Shown here piece after piece: positions 51,937 through 59,644 of a stretch of DNA of 64,000 bases; the stretch's first letter is position 1, and each line of letters begins with the position of its first letter. The stretch comes from Hymenobacter sedentarius (lineage in GTDB: Bacteria; Bacteroidota; Bacteroidia; Cytophagales; Hymenobacteraceae): positions 1 to 64,000 of the forward strand of contig NZ_CP013909.1 of the NCBI RefSeq assembly GCF_001507645.1, in the 5' to 3' direction. The position numbers were made by a program, and so were the translations under genes. Under the pieces are notes generated by a model. The model searched no databases. It was not told the origin of the DNA and saw nothing but the letters and a program-made list of their open reading frames with translations.

Positions 51937-53376
51937 ATGGAAAATCGCCACACGTTTAACAAGACCAAAATCGTGGCCACCGTCGGCCCGGCTTCTAATA
52001 CCTACGAACGGCTCGGCACCCTCATCCGCGAGGGTGTCGATGTGTTTCGGCTCAATTTCTCGCACGGTTCTTACGACGACCATTTGGCCGTTATCAACAC
52101 CGTGCGACGCCTAAATAAGGACATGCGCACCGCCGTGGGCCTGCTGCAGGATTTGCAGGGACCCAAAATTCGGCTCGGCGAAGTAGAAGGCGGCGGGGTT
52201 GAAATCAAGGCCGGCGATAAAATCAAGCTGGTGTGCGGGGAAAAGGAAATCAGCACGGCCACGCGCCTGAGCACGATTTACCTGGGCCTGGCCCGCGACG
52301 TGAAGCCCGGCGACATGATTCTGATTGACGACGGCAAAATTGAGCTGAAGGTGCTTGCCACCGACCGCGACCAGGAAGTAGACGTGGAGGTAATCTACGG
52401 CGGCCTGGTAAAGCCCCGCAAGGGCATCAACCTGCCCGATTCCGAAGTTTCGGCCCCTTCCATGACCGAAAAAGACATCGAAGACCTGGAGTTTGGCCTG
52501 GCGCACGACGTGGACTGGGTAGCCCTCAGCTTTGCGCGCAAAGCCGACGATATCCGCTTCATCAAAAACCTGATTGCCGAAGCCGGCAAGACCACCCGCG
52601 TGGTGGCCAAGATTGAAACCCCCGACGGCCTGCGCAACATCGACGAAATCATCGCCATCACCGACGCCGTGATGGTGGCCCGCGGCGACCTCGGCGTGGA
52701 AGTGAAGATGGAGGAGGTGCCAATGGCCCAGAAGATGATTATTGCCAAGTGCAACGCCGCCGGCAAGCCCGTTATCGTGGCCACCCAGATGATGGAGAGC
52801 ATGATAACGGCCCCCCGCCCCACCCGGGCCGAAACCAGCGACGTGGCCAACGCCGTGCTCGACGGCGCCGATGCCGTGATGCTCTCCGCCGAAACCGCTG
52901 TGGGCGCCTACCCGGCCGAAGTAATTCGCTCCATGGTCGGCACTATCCTGAGCGTGGAGACCCACAGCCCCCAGCTCTTCCACCACTGGTTCCCCATCGA
53001 CGCCACGGGCCCCAACTTCATGGCCGATAGCGTGTTGTCGGCGGCCTGCCACCTGGCCAAAAACACGGGCGCCAAAGCCATTACGGGCATGACCCACCAC
53101 GGCTACACGGCTTTCCAGTTGGCTAAATACCGCCCCAAAGCCAATATCTTCATCTTCACCGATAACCGCCCCCTGCTCACGGCCCTGAGCCTGGTGTGGG
53201 GCGTGCGCAGCTTCTACTACGACCGCCTCATCAGCACCGATAGCACCATTTCCGACATCCGCTACGTGCTGACCACCACCGGCCACCTAGATCCCGGCGA
53301 CATCTCCATTAATACCGGCTCCATGCCCATTCAGGATAAAGGCAAAGCCAACATGGTGAAAGTGAGCGTGGCATAA
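51937..53376 (+). CDS. pyk: Pyruvate kinase
   Basis: Last step of glycolysis: phosphoenolpyruvate plus ADP to pyruvate plus ATP. The 479 residues begin MENRHTFNKTKIVATVGPAS and contain FRLNFSHGSYDDH, the active-site ARGDLGVEVKMEEVPMAQK and MESMITAPRPTRAETSDVAN. The C-terminal regulatory domain is complete. ATG at 51937 is used instead of the TTG 21 bases earlier. Confidence 0.97.
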   Translation: MENRHTFNKTKIVATVGPASNTYERLGTLIREGVDVFRLNFSHGSYDDHLAVINTVRRLNKDMRTAVGLLQDLQGPKIRLGEVEGGGVEIKAGDKIKLVCGEKEISTATRLSTIYLGLARDVKPGDMILIDDGKIELKVLATDRDQEVDVEVIYGGLVKPRKGINLPDSEVSAPSMTEKDIEDLEFGLAHDVDWVALSFARKADDIRFIKNLIAEAGKTTRVVAKIETPDGLRNIDEIIAITDAVMVARGDLGVEVKMEEVPMAQKMIIAKCNAAGKPVIVATQMMESMITAPRPTRAETSDVANAVLDGADAVMLSAETAVGAYPAEVIRSMVGTILSVETHSPQLFHHWFPIDATGPNFMADSVLSAACHLAKNTGAKAITGMTHHGYTAFQLAKYRPKANIFIFTDNRPLLTALSLVWGVRSFYYDRLISTDSTISDIRYVLTTTGHLDPGDISINTGSMPIQDKGKANMVKVSVA

Positions 53377-53408
53377 TCCCCAGCACGCTTCGCCGATTTT
53401 AACTTGCG

Positions 53409-53442
53409 AAAGCCCATTCCTTAATTAGAGTGGGCTTTTTGC
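53409..53442 (+). terminator. Terminator after pyk
   Basis: AAAGCCCA pairs with TGGGCTTT around a 14-base loop, with T residues following. Rather weak but well placed, 33 bp after the stop. Confidence 0.6.
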
Positions 53443-53519
53443 GTTTTACAAGAGCACAATTAATGTACATCCTTCAGAAATTACCGGAGCTTCTCGCGTG
53501 CAACTGTGACTCAAGCGTC

Positions 53520-53606
53520 TGTCATGCAGAGCGCAGCGAAGCATCTTATCGCCGCGGAACGACTCGTTCGAACCTGATAAGATGCTTCGCTGCGCTCTGC
53601 ATGACA
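53520..53606. repeat. Family-1 palindrome, copy 12
   Basis: Perfect arms TGTCATGCAGAGCGCAGCGA then AGCATCTTATC, mirrored by GATAAGATGCTTCGCTGCGC then TCTGCATGACA. The 470-bp gap from 53377 to 53846 otherwise holds only terminators. Confidence 0.93.
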
Positions 53607-53751
53607 AACGACGCAAGGGAGTGAGCCAGGACTATTTTTACAAAGTAAAAGCTTACCAGTCGCCTTCCAGAAGGCAGTTACCGCAGCTCAACATCATCCA
53701 CCAACGCTGCAAGGAACTCAACCATCTACACACCCAGATTGCCCAAACGCA

Positions 53752-53783
53752 AGAAGCCCTGCTCGTTTCCGAGCAGGGCTTCT
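53752..53783. terminator. Bidirectional terminator between pyk and rpsT
   Basis: A 14-bp stem AGAAGCCCTGCTCG / CGAGCAGGGCTTCT with loop TTTC. A further small hairpin (CCAGAC / GTCTGG, 53800-53825) lies closer to the rpsT stop. Confidence 0.75.
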
Positions 53784-53846
53784 GTGAAGGAGCGTAGAAC
53801 CAGACCTTGGGGCGGCGCAGTCTGGCCCTACTAAACTCGCTACGCG

Positions 53847-54098
53847 CTAAAGCGCATTGACGAGTTTTGTCAGCTTGCTTTTGTTGTTAGCAGCTTTGTT
53901 CTTGTGGATGATGTTCTTCTTGGCCAAACGGTCCAACATCGACGACACTTTCTTCAGCAGCTCCTGAGCGGCCGTTTTATCGGTGGCTTCACGCAGGCGC
54001 TTGATGGCCGTACGAGTGGATTTGTGCTGGTAACGGTTCAACACGCGCTTAGCTTCGTTGCTGCGGATGCGTTTGAGGGCCGACTTATGGTTTGCCAT
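53847..54098 (-). CDS. rpsT: 30S ribosomal protein S20
   Basis: 83-residue basic helical protein that binds the 5' domain of 16S rRNA. MANHKSALKRIRSNEAKRVL and the Lys-rich C-terminus KNKAANNKSKLTKLVNAL are typical of S20. Single gene with its own strong promoter at 54148-54178. Confidence 0.98.
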   Translation of the reverse strand: MANHKSALKRIRSNEAKRVLNRYQHKSTRTAIKRLREATDKTAAQELLKKVSSMLDRLAKKNIIHKNKAANNKSKLTKLVNAL

Positions 54099-54147
54099 GA
54101 GTGGGAATATATGGGAGCGTTATGCTTGAGTTCTGTGTTTGGGAGGG

Positions 54148-54178
54148 CAAAGGTACAAACCTGCTCGGCAATATCAAA
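54148..54178 (-). promoter_or_regulatory. rpsT: Promoter of rpsT, consensus Bacteroidetes type
   Basis: On the minus strand, TTTG (54175-54178) is followed after 19 bases by TACCTTTG (54148-54155). Both boxes match the -33 TTTG and -7 TAnnTTTG consensus exactly. This predicts a leader of about 40 bases for rpsT. Confidence 0.75.
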
Positions 54179-54505
54179 CCATGTTGGCAAAAATCTTGCT
54201 GCAAAGCCTGATGACCATTCCATTGGGCTAAAGTAACCTGGACAGGAAAGTGGTTCCTGCGTGCCGCAACCTCCTAGCTGATGAATGAGGTAGCTCAACT
54301 TGCTTGGAGTTGATTGGCTGGTTCGCCGAAAGAACCAAAGTGACAAGACTATTTGCAACCGGACCCCAAATAATCGTGTTATCCGAAAACAAGTGAATAT
54401 CATCTTCAGCGCCCCTTATTAGTATGCATGCCGATTATTTGCGTACTTTATAATAGCTACCCTATCCCCCCATTGCGATGCCCTTTCCGTTATCGTATCT
54501 GCGCC
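54179..54505. other. AT-rich intergenic region upstream of the hydrolase gene
   Basis: Between the divergent rpsT promoter and the hydrolase ATG I see no repeat, RNA or convincing open frame. It must contain the hydrolase promoter; TTATTTGCG near 54435 and TACTTTAT near 54442 are only weak candidates. Confidence 0.4.
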
Positions 54506-55492
54506 ATGCCTCTCGTATCCGAATCTCGTTATCAGCCGCCGTTCTATCTCTTTAACGGCCACTTGCAGACTATTGTGCCCAGCTTGTGGCGCACCGTTCC
54601 CGATGTGACCTACCAACGCGAACGGCTGGAGCTGCCCGACGGAGACTTCCTGAACCTAGACTGGAGCCGCTTGCCGGAGACGCGGCCCACCGATGGCTTG
54701 GTCATCGTTTCGCACGGCCTCGAAGGCGATGCCTCCCGCCCCTACGTGCGGGGCATGGTGCGCGCCCTCAACCGGGCCGGCCTCGACGCCCTGGCCTGGA
54801 ACTACCGCAGCTGTGGCGGCGAGATGAACCGCCTGCTCCGCTCCTACCACCTCGGCGATACCGACGACCTGGACATGGTGCTGCGCCATGCCCTGGCCAC
54901 GGGCCGCTACCAGCGGGTGTACCTCACGGGCTTCAGTGCCGGCGGCAATGTGACGCTCAAATACCTGGGCGAAGACCCGGACCGCGTGCCCGTGGAGGTG
55001 AAGCGGGCCGCTGTGTTTTCGGTTCCCACGGATTTGCAGGCTAGCTCCGTGCACATTGCCCGCCGCCAGAACCAGGTGTACCTGCGCCGCTTTCTTAAGA
55101 CGCTGCGGCTGAAGGTGCGCGCGAAAGCCGAAATGATGCCGGGCCAGGTCGACCTAACGGGCATCGACGAGCTGCGCGATTTCCAGGAATTTGACAGCCG
55201 GTACACCGCGCCCATGCACGGCTTCGACTCGGCCGATGCCTATTACAAATACGCCAGCTCGGGGCGATACCTGAGCGGCATTCAGGTGCCCACGCTGCTC
55301 GTGAATGCCCAGAACGACCCGTTTTTGCCCGAATCCTGCTTCCCCCGCGAGGTGGCCACCAATTCGCCGTTTGTATTCCTGGAAACACCCTCAGAAGGCG
55401 GGCACGTGGGCTTTGCCGAAGGCTCGCCCGATGGTGAATACTACTCCGAGCGGCGCGCCGTGGAGTTTCTCACGGCGGAGGTACCTGCTTAG
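54506..55492 (+). CDS. YheT-type alpha/beta hydrolase
   Basis: 328 residues. The N-terminus QPPFYLFNGHLQTIVPSLWR is the hallmark of YheT/embryogenesis-associated EMB8-like hydrolases. The catalytic triad can be placed: Ser in LTGFSAGGNVTLKYLG, Asp in NAQNDPFLP, His in EGGHVGF. HGLEGDASRPYVRGM contributes the oxyanion region. Substrate unknown, probably an ester or lipid. The ATG at 54506 gives the conserved N-terminus. Confidence 0.93.
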   Translation: MPLVSESRYQPPFYLFNGHLQTIVPSLWRTVPDVTYQRERLELPDGDFLNLDWSRLPETRPTDGLVIVSHGLEGDASRPYVRGMVRALNRAGLDALAWNYRSCGGEMNRLLRSYHLGDTDDLDMVLRHALATGRYQRVYLTGFSAGGNVTLKYLGEDPDRVPVEVKRAAVFSVPTDLQASSVHIARRQNQVYLRRFLKTLRLKVRAKAEMMPGQVDLTGIDELRDFQEFDSRYTAPMHGFDSADAYYKYASSGRYLSGIQVPTLLVNAQNDPFLPESCFPREVATNSPFVFLETPSEGGHVGFAEGSPDGEYYSERRAVEFLTAEVPA

Positions 55493-55500
55493 GCCCCATC

Positions 55501-55678
55501 TGTCATTGCGAGGAGGCACGACGAAGCAATCCATCCCCCTGTGCGACCAACTCCTAGTTGTGACAGACTATTTTAAACCAAAAAGCCCCGGCACTGCGCA
55601 TTACCGGGGCTTTTCACATTATTGAGCCGGTCGCTGAGACCAGGACGGATTGCCACGGCCTACGGCCTCGCAATGACA
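55501..55678. repeat. Family-4 inverted repeat (GTCATTGCGAGG type) around a terminator
   Basis: Left end TGTCATTGCGAGG with GCAATCC (55501-55531) pairs with right end GGATTGC with CCTCGCAATGACA (55647-55678). Between them lies an independent terminator hairpin. Tips resemble family 1 only in GTCAT. It sits between convergent hydrolase and rsmG genes. Confidence 0.85.
55581..55614. terminator. Bidirectional terminator inside the family-4 repeat
   Basis: AAAAGCCCCGG pairs with CCGGGGCTTTT around a 12-base loop. Confidence 0.85.
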
Positions 55679-55702
55679 GGCCCTGGGCGCTAGACCATCC
55701 GG

Positions 55703-56320
55703 CTATTTCGCAGGCACAAAAACCACCTTTTTCGTTTCGTAAAATTCTTCTTTGAAGAAATCGCTCAGGTCCGTGACTTTGGCTTTCAGTCCGGATTCGG
55801 CTATTTCTTCGGTTAGGTCGCCGCCTTTTAGGTAATAAAGTCCTGAGCCGGGCTGGCCCAGGGGCTTGAAGCGGTGAGCTATCCACGGGTGGAAAGTGGC
55901 AAGACGCGCCACGGCCCGGCTTACCACATAATCATACTTGGTGCGCAGTTGCTCGGCGCGGGTTTGCTCGGCGGTGACGTTGTGCAGGCCCAATGCGGCA
56001 GCCATAAACTGCACGGCCCGGATTTTCTTGCCGATGCTGTCGACGAGGTGGAAATGCACCTCAGGGAACATAATGGCCAGGGGCAGGCCCGGCAGACCAC
56101 CCCCGGTGCCCACGTCGAGCACGGTGCTGCCCTTGGGAAATTTAATCACCTTGGCAATGCCGAGCGAGTGCAGCAGGTGGCGCTCCACGAAGTTGTCCAT
56201 GTCGGTGCGCGACACGAGGTTGATGGCTTCGTTGGTGGCCCGAAACTCGGTTTCCAACTCCTGAAAAAGCTGGAGCTGTTGGGGCGTAAGCTCGGGAAAG
56301 TAGTGCTGCAAAAGATTCAT
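55703..56320 (-). CDS. rsmG: 16S rRNA (guanine-N7) methyltransferase
   Basis: Methylates G527 of 16S rRNA using S-adenosylmethionine. 205 residues starting MNLLQHYFPELTPQQLQLFQ. SAM-binding motif VLDVGTGGGLPGLPLAI, then VDSIGKKIRAVQFMAAALGL and SRAVARLATFHPW, all typical of GidB/RsmG. The ATG at 56320 follows ACTTTGCACCC, a short-leader promoter style. Confidence 0.96.
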   Translation of the reverse strand: MNLLQHYFPELTPQQLQLFQELETEFRATNEAINLVSRTDMDNFVERHLLHSLGIAKVIKFPKGSTVLDVGTGGGLPGLPLAIMFPEVHFHLVDSIGKKIRAVQFMAAALGLHNVTAEQTRAEQLRTKYDYVVSRAVARLATFHPWIAHRFKPLGQPGSGLYYLKGGDLTEEIAESGLKAKVTDLSDFFKEEFYETKKVVFVPAK

Positions 56321-56402
56321 GGGTGCAAAGTTGCACGCCACGGTTTAGAACAGCACACTTTCATAAAGTAGCCCGTCATCTAGAACGCTGCGGGGCAGCA
56401 CG

Positions 56403-56505
56403 CGCGCCTTTTGTCATGCTGAGCCTGCAAAGCATCTTCTCAGGTCAGCATAGCGTCGTTCCGCGGCGATAAGATGCTTCCTTCGTCAGCATGACAAAAG
56501 GCGCG
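56403..56505. repeat. Family-1 palindrome, copy 13 (extended arms)
   Basis: Core arms with GTCATGCTGAGCCTGCAAAG / CTTCGTCAGCATGAC are extended by CGCGCCTTTT / AAAAGGCGCG, giving 16-bp perfect ends. The extension is not shared by other copies. Confidence 0.88.
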
Positions 56506-56543
56506 GGCTTGCTGCTTTCTGTATGCGTTACGGACTGCATAAA

Positions 56544-56571
56544 AAAAGCCCCGACTTACGCCGGGGCTTTT
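56544..56571. terminator. Terminator downstream of the sigma-factor gene
   Basis: AAAAGCCCCG pairs with CGGGGCTTTT around an eight-base loop, 7 bp beyond the sigma-factor stop on the minus strand. Confidence 0.85.
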
Positions 56572-56577
56572 CTGCAA

Positions 56578-57201
56578 TTAAATAATTTGCTTGGTGTGCT
56601 TCACCATGTCATAGAGCAACTCGCGGGCGCGGTGCAGCTGGGCTTTGACGGTGCCGAGCGGGGCTTTTAATTCGGTGGCAATTTCCTCGTAGCTGAGCTC
56701 GTCGAAATAGCGCAGCGATACGAGGCGCTGGTATTTATCGGGCAGGCGCGACACCACGTGGCGCATGATTTCAATCTTCTGATTGCGCACGGCGTGCTCG
56801 GCCGGATTCAGGTCATTGTCGCGGAAATCGATGGTGATTTCGTCGCCGTTATCGACTTTAATAGCCGAGTCAATGGACATGGTTTTGATTTTATTCTTAC
56901 GGATAAAATCAATGCAGTTGTTGGTTGCAATCCGAAATAGCCAGGTGCTGAAAGCGTACTCGGGGTTGAACTTGTGCAGGTTGCGAAATGCCTTGGCAAA
57001 TGCCTCGATGGTCAGGTCTTCGGCGTCGTCCTGGTTGCGTACCATCTTGAGTACCACGTGGTAAACGGGCTTCTTGTAGATGTGCATCAGCTCGGCATAA
57101 GCTTTCTCGTCGCCGTTGTCCACGGCGGCGCGAATCAGCTTAAAGTCGTGCTTGGCTTTGGCTGAAAACTGCTTTTGAATATCCTGATTGTTTACTTCCA
57201 T
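56578..57201 (-). CDS. RNA polymerase sigma-70 factor, ECF type
   Basis: 207 residues. Region 2 spans about 40-110 with the core-binding helix QDDAEDLTIEAFAKAFRNL and DNA-melting segment AFSTWLFRIATNNCIDFIR; region 4 has LPDKYQRLVSLRYFDELSYE and APLGTVKAQLHRARELL. No anti-sigma gene is adjacent. The gene begins 10 bp inside the end of the upstream glycosyltransferase gene, so the two are coupled. It is less GC-rich than its neighbours but appears native to Bacteroidetes. Confidence 0.94.
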   Translation of the reverse strand: MEVNNQDIQKQFSAKAKHDFKLIRAAVDNGDEKAYAELMHIYKKPVYHVVLKMVRNQDDAEDLTIEAFAKAFRNLHKFNPEYAFSTWLFRIATNNCIDFIRKNKIKTMSIDSAIKVDNGDEITIDFRDNDLNPAEHAVRNQKIEIMRHVVSRLPDKYQRLVSLRYFDELSYEEIATELKAPLGTVKAQLHRARELLYDMVKHTKQII

Positions 57202-58343
57202 CGAAGGGTTCGGTTAAGGAACAGCGAGATTCCTAAGGCCAGATATTGAGAAAAATAAACTAAGTCGAGCACGGGAAGCAGCCCGACGATTACGGGCTGG
57301 TGAAGGCGGCTGCTTAGACGGGCATACACGGCACTCACAAACAAAGTTCGGAGGGTGCATACCACCGCCAAAGGTACCCAAATGTTTGGGTAAAATAATA
57401 GCACAACCACAGCCAAATAGAATAACATATTGGCCAGTAAGAAGGTGCCTATCCGCAAACGGTCGGTTAACCGATACGCCCGCCCAGCCGATAAATGCCG
57501 ACGTTTTTGGCGCCACCAAGCAGCCCAGGTGGCGGCGGGCTCGCTGAGGGTGTGGGCCGCCGCATCGGCCACCACGGCCACGCGTTGGCCCTTGCGCACG
57601 GCGTCCTGCACCAGCAGGTCGTCGTCGCCGCTGAGCTGGCGGATGTGCGAGGCAAAGCCCTTGGTGGCCGTGAAGCAGGCCCGGGTATAGGCCAGGTTGC
57701 GGCCCACGCCCATGTAGGGCCAGCCGCGCCAGGCAAAGCTTAAGTACTGGGCGCCAGTGAGCAGGGTTTCGTAGCGAATCAGCTTATTGAGAAAGCCCGG
57801 CGCCTCGACATAGGCCGAGAAGCCAACCACCAAATCGGCCGGTGCCGCACCGTGGTTGGCGAAGCCACGCTGCATGAGGCGCAGCCACTGGTTGGTGGCC
57901 GGAATGCAGTCGGCATCGGTGAACAGCAGCCGCGCATGGCGGGTGGCTTTGATGCCCAGCGTGAGGGCGTATTTCTTGGGCGCAAAATCGCGGGGTGTAC
58001 GGGCCACGCTCACGAGGCGCACTTTTTCGTGGTAGTACTGGGCGAGCTGCTGGGCGTAGAGGTAGGTGTCGTCGTCGCTGCGGTCGTCGACGAGGACGAT
58101 TTCGAAGCCGGCGGGGTAGTCTTGCTGGAGCAGCAACGGCAACAGGCGGCGCAGGTTGTGCAGTTCGTTGCGGGCGCACACGACGATGGAAACCGGCTCA
58201 GCATCGGGCCCGGGCACTTCGGCCGTGGCTTCCGGGGCGCGGCGGGCAAAGGGCCAGAAGAAATACGCGGCGTAAAAGAGCTGCACCCCTACGCACGCAA
58301 GCAAAAGCCAGAAAAAGGGGGAGTTGGGTACAGTTAGGTGCAA
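57192..58343 (-). CDS. Family 2 glycosyltransferase, membrane-bound
   Basis: 383 residues. An N-terminal membrane helix precedes a GT2 domain: PVSIVVCARNELHNLRRLLP, VLVDDRSDDDT, the metal site LLFTDADCIP and the acceptor region QLSGDDDLLVQDAV with RQKRRHLSAG (Q/RxxRW-like). Two or more C-terminal helices follow. It most likely adds sugars to a lipid or polysaccharide at the inner membrane. It overlaps the sigma-factor gene by 10 bp and is divergent from tgt. Confidence 0.93.
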   Translation of the reverse strand: MHLTVPNSPFFWLLLACVGVQLFYAAYFFWPFARRAPEATAEVPGPDAEPVSIVVCARNELHNLRRLLPLLLQQDYPAGFEIVLVDDRSDDDTYLYAQQLAQYYHEKVRLVSVARTPRDFAPKKYALTLGIKATRHARLLFTDADCIPATNQWLRLMQRGFANHGAAPADLVVGFSAYVEAPGFLNKLIRYETLLTGAQYLSFAWRGWPYMGVGRNLAYTRACFTATKGFASHIRQLSGDDDLLVQDAVRKGQRVAVVADAAAHTLSEPAATWAAWWRQKRRHLSAGRAYRLTDRLRIGTFLLANMLFYLAVVVLLFYPNIWVPLAVVCTLRTLFVSAVYARLSSRLHQPVIVGLLPVLDLVYFSQYLALGISLFLNRTLRWK

Positions 58344-58397
58344 AGGCGGGGCAGCGTAAAGGGGCCGGCAAAAGTACGGGACGCCGGGCGGGTGGGC

Positions 58398-58405
58398 TAC
58401 CTTTG
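58398..58405 (+). promoter_or_regulatory. tgt: -7 element upstream of tgt
   Basis: TACCTTTG is an exact match to TAnnTTTG, 9 bases before the ATG at 58415. The leader would be only a few bases. No clear -33 TTTG lies at the usual distance. Confidence 0.5.
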
Positions 58406-58414
58406 CTTCTGCTT

Positions 58415-59545
58415 ATGACTTTTGACCTTCTCGCCCAAGACCCCGCCACCAAAGCCCGCGCCGGCTGCCTAGAAACGGCCCACGGGGCCATCGAAACGCC
58501 CATTTTCATGCCCGTGGGCACGGCCGGCACCGTGAAAGCGGTATCGCAACAAACCCTGAAAGAGGACATCCAAGCCCAGATTATTCTCGGCAACACCTAC
58601 CACCTTTACCTGCGGCCGGGCCTCGACGTGCTGCGGGCGGCCGGCGGCCTGCACCAGTTCAACGGCTGGGACCGCCCCATTCTCACCGACAGCGGCGGGT
58701 ACCAGGTGTATTCGCTCAGCAACACCCGCAAAATCAAGGAAGAGGGCGTGAAGTTTCGCTCGCACATCGACGGCAGCCAGCATTTGTTTTCGCCCGAGGG
58801 CGTCATGGACATTCAGCGCGTCATCGGGGCCGACATCATCATGGCCTTCGACGAGTGCACGCCCTGGCCCTGCGAGTACGACTACGCCGCCCGCTCGCTC
58901 GACATGACGCACCGCTGGCTGCAGCGCTGCATTCAGCGCTTCGACAGCACCGAAGGCCTCTACGGCTACCAACAGGCGCTTTTCCCGATTGTGCAAGGCA
59001 GCACGTTCAAGGACTTACGCATCAAGTCGGCCGAGTTTATTGCGGCCCAGGGCCGCGAGGGCAACGCCATCGGCGGGCTGAGCGTGGGGGAGCCCGCCGA
59101 GCTGATGTACGAAATGACCGAGCTGGTGTGCGACATCCTGCCCAAGGACAAGCCGCGCTACCTGATGGGCGTGGGCACCCCGGCCAACATCTTGGAAAAC
59201 ATCGCATTGGGCGTGGACATGTTCGACTGCGTGATGCCGACCCGCAACGCCCGCAACGGCATGCTCTTCACCACGCAGGGCATCATGAACGTGACGAATA
59301 AGAAGTGGGCCAACGATTTTACGCCCATCGACGCCGAACTAGGCGGGCCCGCCAGCACGTTCTATACCCGAGCCTACGTGCGCCATTTGTTTCAGTGCCA
59401 GGAAATGCTGGGCCCGCAAATTGCTTCGGCCCACAACCTCACCTTTTACCTATGGCTGGTGAAAGAAGCGCGCAAGCAAATCGTGGCCGGCACGTTTGCC
59501 CCCTGGAAAGAGCGGATGGTGAAGCAGGTGATGACAAGGCTGTAG
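58415..59545 (+). CDS. tgt: tRNA-guanine transglycosylase
   Basis: Exchanges G34 for the queuosine precursor preQ1 in tRNAs with GUN anticodons. The 376 residues contain the catalytic and substrate motifs ILTDSGGYQVYSL, QGSTFKDLR, GGLSVGEPAELMYEM and DCVMPTRNARNGM. Odd: where the E. coli-type enzyme has the zinc ligands C-x-C-x-x-C before SRAY, this one reads AELGGPASTFYTRAY, without any Cys; the later HNLTFY keeps the His. The longer frame (57995) has no homology. ATG at 58415 gives the standard N-terminus. Confidence 0.95.
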   Translation: MTFDLLAQDPATKARAGCLETAHGAIETPIFMPVGTAGTVKAVSQQTLKEDIQAQIILGNTYHLYLRPGLDVLRAAGGLHQFNGWDRPILTDSGGYQVYSLSNTRKIKEEGVKFRSHIDGSQHLFSPEGVMDIQRVIGADIIMAFDECTPWPCEYDYAARSLDMTHRWLQRCIQRFDSTEGLYGYQQALFPIVQGSTFKDLRIKSAEFIAAQGREGNAIGGLSVGEPAELMYEMTELVCDILPKDKPRYLMGVGTPANILENIALGVDMFDCVMPTRNARNGMLFTTQGIMNVTNKKWANDFTPIDAELGGPASTFYTRAYVRHLFQCQEMLGPQIASAHNLTFYLWLVKEARKQIVAGTFAPWKERMVKQVMTRL

Positions 59546-59552
59546 CCAGTCC

Positions 59553-59636
59553 AATTATGAGTTATGAATTCAGAGTTGTATTCGACCAAACAAGACCACC
59601 GCTCAATTCCTAACTCATAATTCAAAACTCATAATT
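59553..59636. repeat. Imperfect inverted repeat, AATTATGAGTT type
   Basis: AATTATGAGTTATGAATT (59553-59570) pairs imperfectly with AATTCAAAACTCATAATT (59619-59636), and the pairing extends inward. It fills the gap between tgt and the LptF/LptG gene, in contrast to the GC-rich surroundings. Confidence 0.75.
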
Positions 59637-59644
59637 ATTTTAAG

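Noticed and set aside
53796..53830. Possible tRNA or small RNA near rpsT
   Set aside because: Only one six-base-pair stem (CCAGAC / GTCTGG) is seen; no cloverleaf, T arm or anticodon stem.
54038..54403. 121-codon minus-strand frame overlapping the rpsT start
   Set aside because: It overlaps rpsT and its consensus promoter, and the product is Cys/Ser-rich with no domain.
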